A DNA stretch of 64,000 nucleotides from MED-G105 sp038522945 (GTDB lineage: Bacteria; Pseudomonadota; Alphaproteobacteria; Caulobacterales; Parvularculaceae), in NCBI GenBank assembly GCA_038522945.1, contig JBCBJV010000001.1:434001-498000 (forward strand). Direction: 5' to 3'. The position numbers and the translations under genes are program-made. Shown piece by piece: positions 17,321 to 26,351 of this stretch (position 1 is the stretch's first letter; the number at the start of each line of letters is the position of its first letter). The notes beneath the pieces were generated by a model. It was not told the origin of the DNA, made no database searches, and saw nothing but the letters and a program-made list of their open reading frames with translations.

Positions 17321-18207
17321 AGCTTGCCGGAAATCAGCTTCATGACCCCGGAGAAGTCCAAGTCGTCCTTACCCGATGCTTCCATGAGCGCATAGAGCGC
17401 TTCAGCTTGTGCGCCAAGCGGTGTGGCGACGCGGGCCTCGCTAGCCGCTTCCTGGGCAAGGCGTAGATCTTTCAGCATCATGGAGGCGGCAAACCCCGGC
17501 GCATAATCCCGATTGGAAGGTGCGGCCTCGACTGGCCCCGGCGCCGGGCAGTAACTCGTCATCGACCAGCACTGACCTGACGCGGTCGAGGAAATATCGA
17601 AAAAGGTCTGGGCGTCCAGGCCTAGTTTTTCGGCCAAGTTAAACGCTTCACACGTGCCGATCATGGAGATGCCAAGCAGCATGTTGTTGGCGATCTTGGC
17701 GACCTGACCGTTTCCCGCAGCGCCCGCATGGAAGATATTCTTGCCCATGCCTTCGAGAACAGTCTTGGCTTTTTCAAAGCTGCCTGCTTCGCCGCCAACC
17801 ATGAAGGTGAGCGTTCCTGCTGTCGCTGCGCCAACGCCGCCGGAAACCGGCGCGTCGACCATTTCAAGACCTGCCACAATCGCTTTTTCAATGACCGTCC
17901 GTGCACTGCTGACGTCGATGGTGGATGAGTCAATACAAACTGCGCCCTTCGGCGCATGAGCGAGCACGCCGTAGTCTTCGGTGTATACTGAGTAAACATG
18001 TTTGCCCGCAGGCAACATGGTAACCACGAATTCTGCATCCTTGACCGTGTCGGCAATGGTCTCGCCGCGCCGACAGCCGCCCTGCTCGGCCCGGTCGATG
18101 GCGCCGATGGAAAGGTCCGTTGCCGTTACGTCATGGCCGGCTTTCGCCAGATTGACGGCCATAGGCCCGCCCATATTACCGAGCCCGATAAAGCCGATCT
18201 TCGCCAT
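17317..18207 (-). CDS. mmsB: 3-hydroxyisobutyrate dehydrogenase
   Basis: The 296-residue protein has the N-terminal NAD-binding motif IGFIGLGNMGGPMAVNLAKA. DAPVSGGVGAATAGTL is the substrate-site loop, and the lysine in NGQVAKIANNML is catalytic in the beta-hydroxyacid dehydrogenase family. It oxidises 3-hydroxyisobutyrate to methylmalonate semialdehyde in valine breakdown. It is the last gene of a long minus-strand directon that also encodes the preceding hydrolase and acyl-CoA dehydrogenase. The next enzyme, mmsA, is ~9 kb away on the same strand. Confidence 0.93.
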   Translation of the reverse strand: MAKIGFIGLGNMGGPMAVNLAKAGHDVTATDLSIGAIDRAEQGGCRRGETIADTVKDAEFVVTMLPAGKHVYSVYTEDYGVLAHAPKGAVCIDSSTIDVSSARTVIEKAIVAGLEMVDAPVSGGVGAATAGTLTFMVGGEAGSFEKAKTVLEGMGKNIFHAGAAGNGQVAKIANNMLLGISMIGTCEAFNLAEKLGLDAQTFFDISSTASGQCWSMTSYCPAPGPVEAAPSNRDYAPGFAASMMLKDLRLAQEAASEARVATPLGAQAEALYALMEASGKDDLDFSGVMKLISGKL

Positions 18208-18240
18208 GGTGAATTCCTCCCAGTTTTAGGTATGTACTGT

Positions 18241-18663
18241 CTATTTGGTTTTGATGCCGGCCATGGCGCAAATGCGTTTCCATTCAGCGGTCGTCACCGG
18301 TTGAACGGAAAGACGAGAGTTTTTGACGAGGATCATTTCGGCAAGTTTGCCATCCGCCTTGATGTCCGCAAGCGTCACCGGTGTTTTGAACGTCTCTTCC
18401 GCAACCACATCGACGACTACCCATTTGTCGTCATCGCTCGTCGGGTCCGGGTAGGCTTCTTTGGCAATCATCACGATCCCGACGATCTGCCGTTCGCCAC
18501 CGCTGTGGTAGAAGAAACCAAGGTCGCCTTTTTTCATCAACTGCATGAAATTCCGGGCCTGGTAATTGCGGACACCGTCCCACATTTCACCCTTTTGGCC
18601 CCTCGCGACTTGCTCGTCCCAAGACCAATCGCCAGGTTCAGATTTCAAAAGCCAGTAGGCCAT
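18241..18663 (-). CDS. EVE domain protein
   Basis: The 140-residue protein starts MAYWLLKSEPGDWSWDEQ and contains WDGVRNYQARNFMQLMKKGD and GFFYHSGGERQIVGI, the hallmark of EVE domains of the THYN1 type. These PUA-like domains are thought to bind modified bases in nucleic acid. It sits between two valine-catabolism genes with 33-bp gaps either side, so it is probably in the same transcript without an obvious functional link. Confidence 0.92.
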   Translation of the reverse strand: MAYWLLKSEPGDWSWDEQVARGQKGEMWDGVRNYQARNFMQLMKKGDLGFFYHSGGERQIVGIVMIAKEAYPDPTSDDDKWVVVDVVAEETFKTPVTLADIKADGKLAEMILVKNSRLSVQPVTTAEWKRICAMAGIKTK

Positions 18664-18696
18664 TTTGCCTTTGCCCTCTCTCTGACTTTGCTCGCG

Positions 18697-19755
18697 CTAC
18701 GGCAGGGTCAATTCCCGGTCACCCAGGGAGGCAAAATAGGCCTCGATGTCCGCCTCGCCAACTTCCTGAAGGGAGGCTGGCGACCAGGCAGGCTTGCGAT
18801 CTTTGTCGATAATCTGAGCACGAACCCCTTCGAAAAAGTCCTTGCCGATCATCACCCGGCAGACCATTCGGAATTCCATCCGCATGACATCATCAAAATC
18901 AAGCTCATGGCCGCGACGCATCTGCTCCAATGTAAGCTTCAAAGAGGTGGGCGACATCCGCATGATCGTACGGGCGACATCATCGGCAATATCGCCGCCG
19001 GTCGCGCGCAGGGCATCAATGATTTCACCGACGCTCTCCCGCCCTTGAAAGGCGGCCGCGACGATAGGTCGGCGCATATTGATCTCAGCCTCACCCGGAT
19101 CGTCGGCGAAGTCGTCGAGGACCGCTTCAATATCCGCATGGGGATGAGTGCCAAACTCAACTGCCAACAAGGCTGCAACCAGGTCGCTGTTGCGATCGGA
19201 CGTCACATAGTGCGTGGCAATACCCGCGGCCATGCAATCGGCCGCGCCAGCCCGGGCCCCGGTCAACGCATAATAAAGGCCGAGCCCATCATGCAGACGC
19301 GGCATAAAATGCCCGCCGCCCACATCGGGAAAGAGACCGATCCCCGTTTCCGGCATCGCAAACATGGTCTTGTCACCAGCCACGCGGAAATCCCCATGGA
19401 CGGAAACCCCGACACCGCCGCCCATGACAATTCCGTCGATCAACGCAACATAGGGCTTCGGAAAATGGTAGATGGCCGCATTGTTCCGGTATTCCTCCCG
19501 AAAGAATTCGCTCGCTTGCTGAGGATCTTTCTTCGCTTCTTCATGAAGCCAGCGAATGTCTCCGCCGGCACAAAACGCCCTGTCTCCGGCTCCCTGAACA
19601 AGAACCGCCTTAACCGCGTTCTCCGCTTCCCACGCCATCAGCTGTTTGCGAAACGCTTCGACCATTGGCCAGGTCAGGGCATTAAGCGCATCAGGCCGGT
19701 TAAGAGTAATGATCCCCCAAGGGCCATTTCGCTCAAAGATGATTTCATCAGTCAC
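18697..19755 (-). CDS. 3-hydroxyisobutyryl-CoA hydrolase (enoyl-CoA hydratase fold)
   Basis: This 352-residue crotonase-fold protein (GTG start) has RAFCAGGDIRWLHEEAKKDP, GGGVGVSVHGDFRVAG and MPETGIGLFPDVGGGHFMPR, which mark the HIBCH subgroup rather than enoyl-CoA hydratase. It hydrolyses 3-hydroxyisobutyryl-CoA to the free acid, the substrate of the MmsB protein. It lies between the EVE gene and a lipoprotein hydrolase in the same directon. Confidence 0.92.
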   Translation of the reverse strand: MTDEIIFERNGPWGIITLNRPDALNALTWPMVEAFRKQLMAWEAENAVKAVLVQGAGDRAFCAGGDIRWLHEEAKKDPQQASEFFREEYRNNAAIYHFPKPYVALIDGIVMGGGVGVSVHGDFRVAGDKTMFAMPETGIGLFPDVGGGHFMPRLHDGLGLYYALTGARAGAADCMAAGIATHYVTSDRNSDLVAALLAVEFGTHPHADIEAVLDDFADDPGEAEINMRRPIVAAAFQGRESVGEIIDALRATGGDIADDVARTIMRMSPTSLKLTLEQMRRGHELDFDDVMRMEFRMVCRVMIGKDFFEGVRAQIIDKDRKPAWSPASLQEVGEADIEAYFASLGDRELTLP

Positions 19756-19765
19756 TTATGATCGC

Positions 19766-20692
19766 TCACTGCATGCTATTGGTGGCCGCTAGTGCGTTTG
19801 CCAGGAACGTTGATACGGCCTCGTCATGACCTTGCGCGAAGCCAATGTCAAAATGGTCGGCATCTGGATAGATGGTCAAACTGACATTGTGGCCATCCGC
19901 TTCAAGCTCGTCCGCAAGTCGGCGGCTGAGGGCCACCGGCAGAATCTGGTCTTTTCGCGCCCCCAGCACCAACAGCGGTAGGGGCGCCCCATCGGCGCTC
20001 CGAACACCACTTAAGGCCGCCACACTGTCTAGACCGGCGAGCTCATCTGCAAGGCGTATTGACAAAAAAGGTCGGAGCAGAGCCGGGACAAGATAGTCCT
20101 TTGCTGCGTGTGCCGAAGGCGCTGTAGCTTCAAAAACGATGGCATCAGCAGCCCCAATCGCGCGAACCATCTCTGCACAGACGAACCCACCGAGGGAGTG
20201 CCCCCAGAAGACGACAGGCTGATTCTTGTCTCGCTTATAGGTCTCGATAGCGGATGCAACGCGTTCCATCGACACCCTAAAGGACATGACACTTGGCGAA
20301 CCGTCGCTCTTGCCAAACCCGGGATAGTCCCAAAGAAGACCGTCACCATGCCCACCGATCTTCCATGCTGCAAGCTCGCCATGGGACGGCACATCATAAG
20401 AATTCCCGCCACAATATACGATCAGTGGACCTTGTTTATTCTTGTTTGTCACATGCCGAACAGCCAGCCGGCCTTCAGGAGTTTCAATGAAACCGTCTGC
20501 GAACTCAATTCCTAATTCCTCAAACAGGCCATCCCTGGCTTTATTGGTCACAAAGATAGGATCATCATTGCGCGTGATCGAAAACTGCGTTCCCTCCGCC
20601 ATCTCTGGCAAAAAGACGTCGCTTTCGTTTATGGTCCTCGAGCAAGCACTGAGCCATAGCGCAAAAAGGAAAAGAGCTAAGCGGACACGCAC
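19766..20692 (-). CDS. Alpha/beta hydrolase lipoprotein
   Basis: The 308-residue protein begins RVRLALFLFALWLSACSRT, a lipoprotein signal with lipobox LSAC. The hydrolase fold shows an oxyanion region (IVYCGGNSYDVPS), the nucleophile elbow WGHSLGGFVCAE, an acid region (VLGARKDQILPVALSR) and the late histidine DADHFDIGF. The substrate is unknown. The GTG start overlaps the DUF1330 stop (TAGTG), indicating coupling. Confidence 0.85.
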   Translation of the reverse strand: MRVRLALFLFALWLSACSRTINESDVFLPEMAEGTQFSITRNDDPIFVTNKARDGLFEELGIEFADGFIETPEGRLAVRHVTNKNKQGPLIVYCGGNSYDVPSHGELAAWKIGGHGDGLLWDYPGFGKSDGSPSVMSFRVSMERVASAIETYKRDKNQPVVFWGHSLGGFVCAEMVRAIGAADAIVFEATAPSAHAAKDYLVPALLRPFLSIRLADELAGLDSVAALSGVRSADGAPLPLLVLGARKDQILPVALSRRLADELEADGHNVSLTIYPDADHFDIGFAQGHDEAVSTFLANALAATNSMQ

Positions 20693-20982
20693 TAGCCGTT
20701 TCCCTCTACAATGATAATATCCGATACCGCATTGGCCTGGCGAATTTTAGCCGCTTGCTGATATTCCGCAGACTGATAACAGGCACGAGCTTGCTCTATC
20801 GTATCGAATTCCACGACCACGTGGCGGGCGCGAGAAGCGCCTTCCACGACGTCACTGTGCCCGCCACGCACTAAGAACCTTGCGCCATATTTCTCATAAG
20901 CGGCCTGAGCCGCCTTCTGATAGCCGGGGTAGTCTTCCGGGCTGTGCACATCCACGTGGCCAATCCAGTATCCCTTTGGCAT
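20692..20982 (-). CDS. DUF1330 protein
   Basis: The 96-residue protein MPKGYWIGHVDVHSPEDYPG... contains YGARFLVRGGHSDVVEG and RHVVVEFDTIEQARACY, the signature of DUF1330, a dimeric alpha/beta-barrel ferredoxin-like family of unknown function. It sits 16 bp after the acyl-CoA dehydrogenase and overlaps the lipoprotein hydrolase by one base. Confidence 0.93.
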   Translation of the reverse strand: MPKGYWIGHVDVHSPEDYPGYQKAAQAAYEKYGARFLVRGGHSDVVEGASRARHVVVEFDTIEQARACYQSAEYQQAAKIRQANAVSDIIIVEGNG

Positions 20983-20998
20983 GGGGGCTCCTTCGCGT

Positions 20999-22147
20999 TT
21001 ACGCCTGATAGGCCTTCAACAAATCCCGAGCGACAATGACGCGCATGATCTCGTTCGCACCTTCCAGGATCTGGTGGACGCGGACATCACGCAACATTCG
21101 CTCAAGGGGATAGTCACTTAGATATCCGTATCCCCCATGAAGCTGCAGGGCTTCATTGACCACCTGAAAGCCCGTGTCCGTCACAAGACGCTTTGCCATA
21201 GCGCAGAACCGGGTGGCATCGCTCGCCTTTTGGTCTAGTTTCCAGGCTGCCTGATAGAGCATAGTGCGCGAGGCCTCCAGTTCCGTTGCCATATCAGCGA
21301 GCTTGAACTGCACAGCCTGCAGACGATTTAGCGGGTCACCAAATGCGCGGCGCTCGTTCGTGTAGTCGAGGGCGATCTTCAGCGCTTGTGACGCGGTGCC
21401 GAGGGAACACGCGGCGATATTCAACCGTCCGCCGTCCAGGCCCTGCATGGCAAACTTGAAGCCCTCTCCCTCTTCGCCCACCCGGTTCGTCACCGGCACC
21501 CTGCAGTCTTCGAAGTTGACGATTGCCGTAGGTTGCGACTTCCACCCCATCTTTTTCTCATTGGCCCCAAAGGAAAGGCCAGGTGTCCCTTTTTCGACTA
21601 AGACAGTGGAAATGCCGCGCGGGCCGTCTTCGCCGGTGCGGACCATGACCACATAAAGGTCCGATGTGCCCGCCCCTGAGATAAACGCTTTTGATCCGTT
21701 CAGGACGTATTCGTCCCCGTCGCGTACGGCGCGGGTTTTCAGCGCGGCCGCATCGGATCCCGAGCCTGGCTCGGTGAGGCAATAACTGGCGATCATCTCC
21801 ATGGAGGTGAGCGCGGGGCAGTATTTCTGGCGAAGCTCTTCAGATGCAAACCGGTCGATCATCCAGGCGCACATATTGTGGATGGAGATAAAAGCCGCGG
21901 TGGACGTGCACCCTTCAGAGAGAGCCTCAAAGATCAGGGCCGCATCAAGGCGGCCGAGCCCTGAGCCGCCCACGTCTTCGCGGGTGTAAATCCCCGCCAG
22001 TCCCAGTTCCGCGGTTTGCTTAATGACATCGACCGGGAAATGACCTTCTTCGTCCCAGCGTGCAGCATGGGGAGCCAGTTCATCTTCGGCAAACCGGCGA
22101 GCCATCTCCTGAATGGCCTGCTGTTCGTCGTTAAGCGCAAAATCCAA
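20999..22147 (-). CDS. Acyl-CoA dehydrogenase, probably isobutyryl-CoA dehydrogenase
   Basis: The 382-residue flavoenzyme shows SYCLTEPGSGSDAAALKTRA (FAD/substrate region), the dimerisation segment, and LQLHGGYGYLSDYPLERMLR. The catalytic glutamate lies in QILEGANEIMRVIVAR. The ACAD8-like sequence and the neighbours (3-hydroxyisobutyryl-CoA hydrolase and mmsB) suggest isobutyryl-CoA to methacrylyl-CoA in valine degradation. A methacrylyl-CoA hydratase is not evident in the window. Specificity rests on context. Confidence 0.9.
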   Translation of the reverse strand: MDFALNDEQQAIQEMARRFAEDELAPHAARWDEEGHFPVDVIKQTAELGLAGIYTREDVGGSGLGRLDAALIFEALSEGCTSTAAFISIHNMCAWMIDRFASEELRQKYCPALTSMEMIASYCLTEPGSGSDAAALKTRAVRDGDEYVLNGSKAFISGAGTSDLYVVMVRTGEDGPRGISTVLVEKGTPGLSFGANEKKMGWKSQPTAIVNFEDCRVPVTNRVGEEGEGFKFAMQGLDGGRLNIAACSLGTASQALKIALDYTNERRAFGDPLNRLQAVQFKLADMATELEASRTMLYQAAWKLDQKASDATRFCAMAKRLVTDTGFQVVNEALQLHGGYGYLSDYPLERMLRDVRVHQILEGANEIMRVIVARDLLKAYQA

Positions 22148-22177
22148 TGGTCGTCTCCTTTTGGTTGGCCTGGCGGA

Positions 22178-22810
22178 TTAGTCCTGGGTCACGTTATCCG
22201 CTGCGCCGGTAGCTTCATCAGCGGTTTTGTCTGGCCATTCCGTGCACGCTGCTTTTTCTGCGAGAGCCATCAGCGCACCGTCCTTTTTCAGCAATGGTCG
22301 TGATGGCGAAAGTACAAAAACAAAATCAGCGCTGCCGGACGGACAAGCAACGCGTGACATGCGCACGTTTAACGCGATGGGCCCTTTCGTCACAAAAGGA
22401 TCTAACGTCGTAATGGCAAAAACCGCGCGATCGGGCGCATTGGGGTCAGCGCCGGTCAGAACTCTCGTCACCTTCGCCTTTGCAAGCTTATTGTAATACT
22501 CCGTCAGCATCAGGCCAATATCTGACGGCGACTTGGTGATATCGGTATTGGCCCGCCAGATCATGACATATGACCAGAAATCGTCGGCGGCTGGATCGAA
22601 AAATCCTGGGGTGAAGTAAACCGCGTCGGCATCGATGCCGGCAAACAGGTCCCCGTCGATCAGTCCCTCGCCGCCTGCCACGCGAGGGATCACTTCTGAA
22701 GGGAGTGGAACCGCGTCACTACTCGCCATCGAAGGGCCAGCAAAGGAAAGGGTAGTCACCGCCGCCACAAGAGACATGGCAATAGCGAATTGCGATATCC
22801 ATTTGGCCAT
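22178..22810 (-). CDS. Secreted protein of unknown function
   Basis: I do not recognise this 210-residue protein. It has a signal peptide (FAIAMSLVAAVTTLSFAGPSMA) and a mature part with DADAVYFTPGFFDPAADDFW and two cysteines. Its ATG overlaps the stop of the upstream DedA gene (TGATG), so it is translated with the DedA pair and probably acts in the periplasm. Confidence 0.7.
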   Translation of the reverse strand: MAKWISQFAIAMSLVAAVTTLSFAGPSMASSDAVPLPSEVIPRVAGGEGLIDGDLFAGIDADAVYFTPGFFDPAADDFWSYVMIWRANTDITKSPSDIGLMLTEYYNKLAKAKVTRVLTGADPNAPDRAVFAITTLDPFVTKGPIALNVRMSRVACPSGSADFVFVLSPSRPLLKKDGALMALAEKAACTEWPDKTADEATGAADNVTQD

Positions 22811-23505
22811 CAGACCTTATCTCCTTTGTCACCGTCCGAATGATCTTCCGTGTCTGCGGGCCCGTGATCTTCCAGGGGGGTGTCCCCGAACCCCGGCATT
22901 TCCGACATGGGATGATCATAATCGTCGGTCATCGGCGTCATCGGCCCCATCTGATCACGGCGATGGTTCCACCAGCGATAGCCTGCATAGGAGCCGATAA
23001 GGCCGATCGCGATAAACGGCAGCCAGTACTTCGCTTGTTCGCCGGCAACAGCACCAACACTGTGAAAGAGCGCAAAGGAAAGAGAGACGTACGTGAACGC
23101 CGTCAGGATCACCAGCAAGACGAACTTGCCATAAGGGATCTTGAAAAATCCGCACGCAACGTAAGTCGGCACGCGCGTACCCGGCACAAAGCGCGCCATG
23201 TAGAGGGTCTTCCCTAGCTCGTTGGTGACGAGATCCCCGGCAACGGAGACGCCCTTCTTTTCCGCAAACTTGTGGGCCCATCCGTGACGCCGGGCGAAAA
23301 AGCCGAGCCAATACTTCCAGATATCACTCGCCGTCAGCCCCGCGAGGATCACCGCAAAAATAATCGCAACTGGTTCAATGCCACTTAGTGAAGCGGTCGC
23401 CGCCGCAATCACCGCCACGTCTTCTTGCAGAAACGGCAATGCAAAGAGGCTGAGATAAAGGGCAAACCCACTGAGCGTCAGGATCGTGTCCGTGTCGAAT
23501 GTCAC
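22810..23505 (-). CDS. DedA-family (VTT domain) membrane protein, copy 2
   Basis: The 231-residue protein has FALPFLQEDVAVIAAATAS, DIWKYWLGFFARR and RFVPGTRVPTYVACGFF, the DedA/SNARE-associated core with its re-entrant loops and four or so membrane segments. Known members move phospholipids or undecaprenyl phosphate across the membrane. The GTG start overlaps the stop of the other DedA gene (GTGA). A hydrophilic C-terminal tail of ~45 residues rich in Met, Pro and Asp is unusual and could bind metal. Confidence 0.88.
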   Translation of the reverse strand: MTFDTDTILTLSGFALYLSLFALPFLQEDVAVIAAATASLSGIEPVAIIFAVILAGLTASDIWKYWLGFFARRHGWAHKFAEKKGVSVAGDLVTNELGKTLYMARFVPGTRVPTYVACGFFKIPYGKFVLLVILTAFTYVSLSFALFHSVGAVAGEQAKYWLPFIAIGLIGSYAGYRWWNHRRDQMGPMTPMTDDYDHPMSEMPGFGDTPLEDHGPADTEDHSDGDKGDKV

Positions 23506-24104
23506 AAAGGCGCCCCTTGGCCGTTTTCCGGCTCTGTCATTATCGCCTTGCCCCGGCGACTGAGCTGTATCACCACGATGACCCCCACCAATGCAAGAGC
23601 GACCAAGGGGACATAGGCCCGTGCGGCTTCACCGGCAACCGCCCCAAGCCAATGGAACAAGCCGAAAACGAGACCGACATAAAGCGCCGCCGTTGCCAGG
23701 ATCCAGACGGCAAATCTTGGCCAGGAGACACCGAAATACCCAGCTGCAATGTAAAGCGCGATCCGCGCACCGGGTATGAACCGGACTGTCAGGAGCGAAG
23801 ACCCAAGCCGTTCGCTCAACGCTTTTTCCGCGCGCTGGATCCTTGGCCCCTTCGCGAATTTTGCCGCCCAAGCTTGGGTGCGGGCTGCCCGGCCTAGCCA
23901 GTACTTCCAAAGGTCAGATGAGCTCAGACCGACAATAGCTGCCAGCAGCAACAATCCCGGCGCGCCCATGGCATTGATGGAAAGACCCGCCGCGCCGATG
24001 ACGGCCGCGTCTTCCTGTATGAACGGCGCGAGGAAGACGCAGGCATAAATCAGCCAGGGGTGCGCCAACGCCATTTCATGGAAGGAAGATGCCAGTTCTG
24101 CCAT
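23502..24104 (-). CDS. DedA-family (VTT domain) membrane protein, copy 1
   Basis: The 200-residue paralogue of the next gene carries FLAPFIQEDAAVIGAAGLS, DLWKYWLGRAARTQAW and RFIPGARIALYIAAGYF. Both copies share the QEDxAVI and R-F-x-P-G-x-R motifs at matching positions. The four-base overlap and similar length suggest an old tandem duplication, perhaps forming a hetero-oligomer. Confidence 0.88.
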   Translation of the reverse strand: MAELASSFHEMALAHPWLIYACVFLAPFIQEDAAVIGAAGLSINAMGAPGLLLLAAIVGLSSSDLWKYWLGRAARTQAWAAKFAKGPRIQRAEKALSERLGSSLLTVRFIPGARIALYIAAGYFGVSWPRFAVWILATAALYVGLVFGLFHWLGAVAGEAARAYVPLVALALVGVIVVIQLSRRGKAIMTEPENGQGAPL

Positions 24105-24200
24105 GCCGTCGGTATCGCCTGTCTTACATTGGGTGAGTGAAGTATCGGTGAGGTATAACGCACTTGCGCCGACGGAGACAGCGGGCGTTTCAGCCGTGGG

Positions 24201-25445
24201 CTAGTAGCGCGCAACTTCCTGAAAACTGCGGTCCGGGCGATAGCCTTCAAGTCCCGGCGCCTGCCGCCCGAGCGCGATCTCCCTCGCCACCAGATCACCG
24301 ACCACCGGTGCGAGCGAAACACCGCTATGCATGATCGCCAGATAACACGCCGGGCGCTCCGGGCTGCGACCGAGCACCGGGTGACCATCGATCGGCAGTG
24401 GCCGCCAGCCGATGATCACATCTTCCACGACTGCCGCGCCGATGCCCGGGACAAACTTCGCCGACTGCCCCAGAATACGCCCGGCATGTTGCGCCGCGAT
24501 CGCCGCGTCAGGAAAGCGGGTCGGCCGGTCGTGCAGCCGTTCCTGATGAGCGGTTGTATCAGGCGCGCCGCCCTGCTCGCCGAGCACAATTCGACCGTCA
24601 TTGCGCTGATGAATATGGACCCCCGGCGCAACGATGATCCGGTTGATCAGTCTATCCATCGGCTTGGTAACGACGATCACACCGGGCGTGGTCCTTTGCG
24701 GTATCGCAAGACCCGCCAGCCGCCCCGTTGCCGCCGGATCCGCCCCGGTCGCAAGAACATAGCTGTCGACGTTGATATCACCACAAGTCGTGTGAAGCGT
24801 CACGGTTTCATCACCTATAGCGCTGACGCCCTCCACGGAACAGTTCTCCCTAACGGTCGCACCGGCCCGTTGGGCGGCGCCGGCCAATAAACGCGTGGCA
24901 AGGACCGGATCAACCGCCCCGTCATTGGGGGAATAGGCAACCCGCTCCACTACACCGAAATCGACATTTGGTTCCAGTTGCCGCAGAACGTCAGGACCCA
25001 CCATTTCAGCCGGCTCGCCCCATGTAACCTGTTCAGCGATTTGTTTCGCGAGGCGCGCCTGACGCGCTTCAGCGGGAAACCACTCCAGCGACCCGCCCCA
25101 TCGCACCGGCATGTCCAGATCGGACTGAAGCCTTTTCCAGCCAGCCAACCCGGCCTGATTGAAAGCATGGTAGTGCCTTGGCTGCTTCGCCCACGTGGCA
25201 TTTATCCAGGCGAACGTCCCCCGGCTTGCCCGCGCTGCAAGTCCATGGCGTTCAAGCAACGTGACCTTCACCCCTTGCCCGGCCAGGTGATAGGCAATCG
25301 ACGCCCCGATGATCCCACCACCGACGACCGCGACATGCTTGCCGCGATTTCCGTGTTCAGCACTGCAAGCTGCGAGCGTAGCGCTGGCGGCAGTCAGTTT
25401 AAGAAAAGTCCGTCGGCTGGAACTGGTGTCGAGGTCGTGCAGCAT
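24201..25445 (-). CDS. Tat-exported FAD-dependent oxidoreductase (DAO family)
   Basis: The 414-residue protein starts with a twin-arginine signal (SSSRRTFLKLTAASATLAAC) that ends in a lipobox-like AAC. The Rossmann motif VAVVGGGIIGASIAYHLAGQ and the DAO-family C-terminal FAD site (GWRPLPIDGHPVLGRSP, MHSGVSLAPVVGDLVA) follow. The family oxidises amino acids or amines. Export folded, possibly as a lipoprotein, is inferred. It follows the VOC gene by 7 bp. Confidence 0.88.
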   Translation of the reverse strand: MLHDLDTSSSRRTFLKLTAASATLAACSAEHGNRGKHVAVVGGGIIGASIAYHLAGQGVKVTLLERHGLAARASRGTFAWINATWAKQPRHYHAFNQAGLAGWKRLQSDLDMPVRWGGSLEWFPAEARQARLAKQIAEQVTWGEPAEMVGPDVLRQLEPNVDFGVVERVAYSPNDGAVDPVLATRLLAGAAQRAGATVRENCSVEGVSAIGDETVTLHTTCGDINVDSYVLATGADPAATGRLAGLAIPQRTTPGVIVVTKPMDRLINRIIVAPGVHIHQRNDGRIVLGEQGGAPDTTAHQERLHDRPTRFPDAAIAAQHAGRILGQSAKFVPGIGAAVVEDVIIGWRPLPIDGHPVLGRSPERPACYLAIMHSGVSLAPVVGDLVAREIALGRQAPGLEGYRPDRSFQEVARY

Positions 25446-25452
25446 GGAGGTG

Positions 25453-25905
25453 TTACGCCGGCTTATGTTTGACAGCCTCGAAGGCGCGGGCGCGGCGTTC
25501 GATTTCGTCGTCGGTTAAATCCTCACGATGGCTGGAAATCCACCAGATATTGCCTTGCGGGTCCATCACGCCCCCGTCGTGCTCACCGTAGAATTGGTCC
25601 TGCGGCTCCAGCATCGGTGTGGCGCCCGCTTCCAGGGCCTTGGCAAAGACAGCATCCGCATCCGGCACGTGAATGTAGACAAAACCCGGAAAAGCCTCGT
25701 CGCCTTCTGGCTCGCCAAACATGATGGTGTCATCGCCAATCCGGATTTCCGCGTTCCAGAGGGATCCGTCCTGACGCAGAAGGTCTCGCCGCACGCGCGT
25801 TGCGCCAAACACGGCCTCGGCGAACCTGATCGTTTCCGGCGCGCCTTTGACGATAATCATTGGGGTGACAATCCCCCGCTCCGGCGATTTCCATGTGGCA
25901 GACAT
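25453..25905 (-). CDS. VOC / PhnB-like glyoxalase-fold protein
   Basis: The 150-residue protein has VTPMIIVKGAPETIRFAEAV, IRIGDDTIMFGEPEGDE and HDGGVMDPQGNIWWISSH, the PhnB-like VOC pattern. A longer frame begins at 25947, but GGGAG stands just before the ATG at 25905. The function is unknown; relatives are often annotated as bleomycin-resistance or 3-demethylubiquinone-like proteins. It is the first gene of the run that includes the Tat oxidoreductase. Confidence 0.88.
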   Translation of the reverse strand: MSATWKSPERGIVTPMIIVKGAPETIRFAEAVFGATRVRRDLLRQDGSLWNAEIRIGDDTIMFGEPEGDEAFPGFVYIHVPDADAVFAKALEAGATPMLEPQDQFYGEHDGGVMDPQGNIWWISSHREDLTDDEIERRARAFEAVKHKPA

Positions 25906-25943
25906 ATACTCTCCCTGTTCTATTCGATCACGATACGGATTTC

Positions 25944-26135
25944 TCAATCGATCGGCGGTTCTTCCGTCGTTTCGCTGTCTTCTTTCTTGCCGTTTGACCG
26001 CGCCGCGGCGGCTCCGCCAAAAAGCAGGACCGTGATTATTGCGAGGGCCAAATTGTCGAAAACAATGAGCACAAAAAGGCCAAGTATCAAAGGGCCGCCG
26101 ATGTTGACTGCCGCATTCTGTGTTCCATTTTCCAT
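25944..26135 (-). CDS. Small membrane protein (63 residues)
   Basis: The frame is preceded by a strong GGAGGGAAGC ribosome binding site. It encodes one or two membrane segments (GGPLILGLFVLIVFDNLALAI, shortened here; then ITVLLFGGAAAA) and an acidic tail ending EEPPID. I know no family. It is probably transcribed with the VOC gene 38 bp downstream. Confidence 0.6.
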   Translation of the reverse strand: MENGTQNAAVNIGGPLILGLFVLIVFDNLALAIITVLLFGGAAAARSNGKKEDSETTEEPPID

Positions 26136-26351
26136 GCTTCCCTCCCCGGGCGGATTGTCATCCTATCGTGCGAACCCTACTTAGCTTAAGCCTGCAACGG
26201 AAGACAGGATGAACGAGCCCCCGCCCCCTCCCGCGAGCCGGTTGCAGATCAAACTACTTGGGGCGAGCCTCTCAGATGCCGCAATTGATCAAGGACCGGA
26301 CACGGCGATGAAACCGGATTAAGTGACCTATCCCTTTGGTGAGGTGGCGCT

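Noticed and set aside
17998..19761. 587-codon open frame on the plus strand
   Set aside because: It is antisense to the EVE and 3-hydroxyisobutyryl-CoA hydrolase genes, matches no domain and is explained by GC-rich codon bias.
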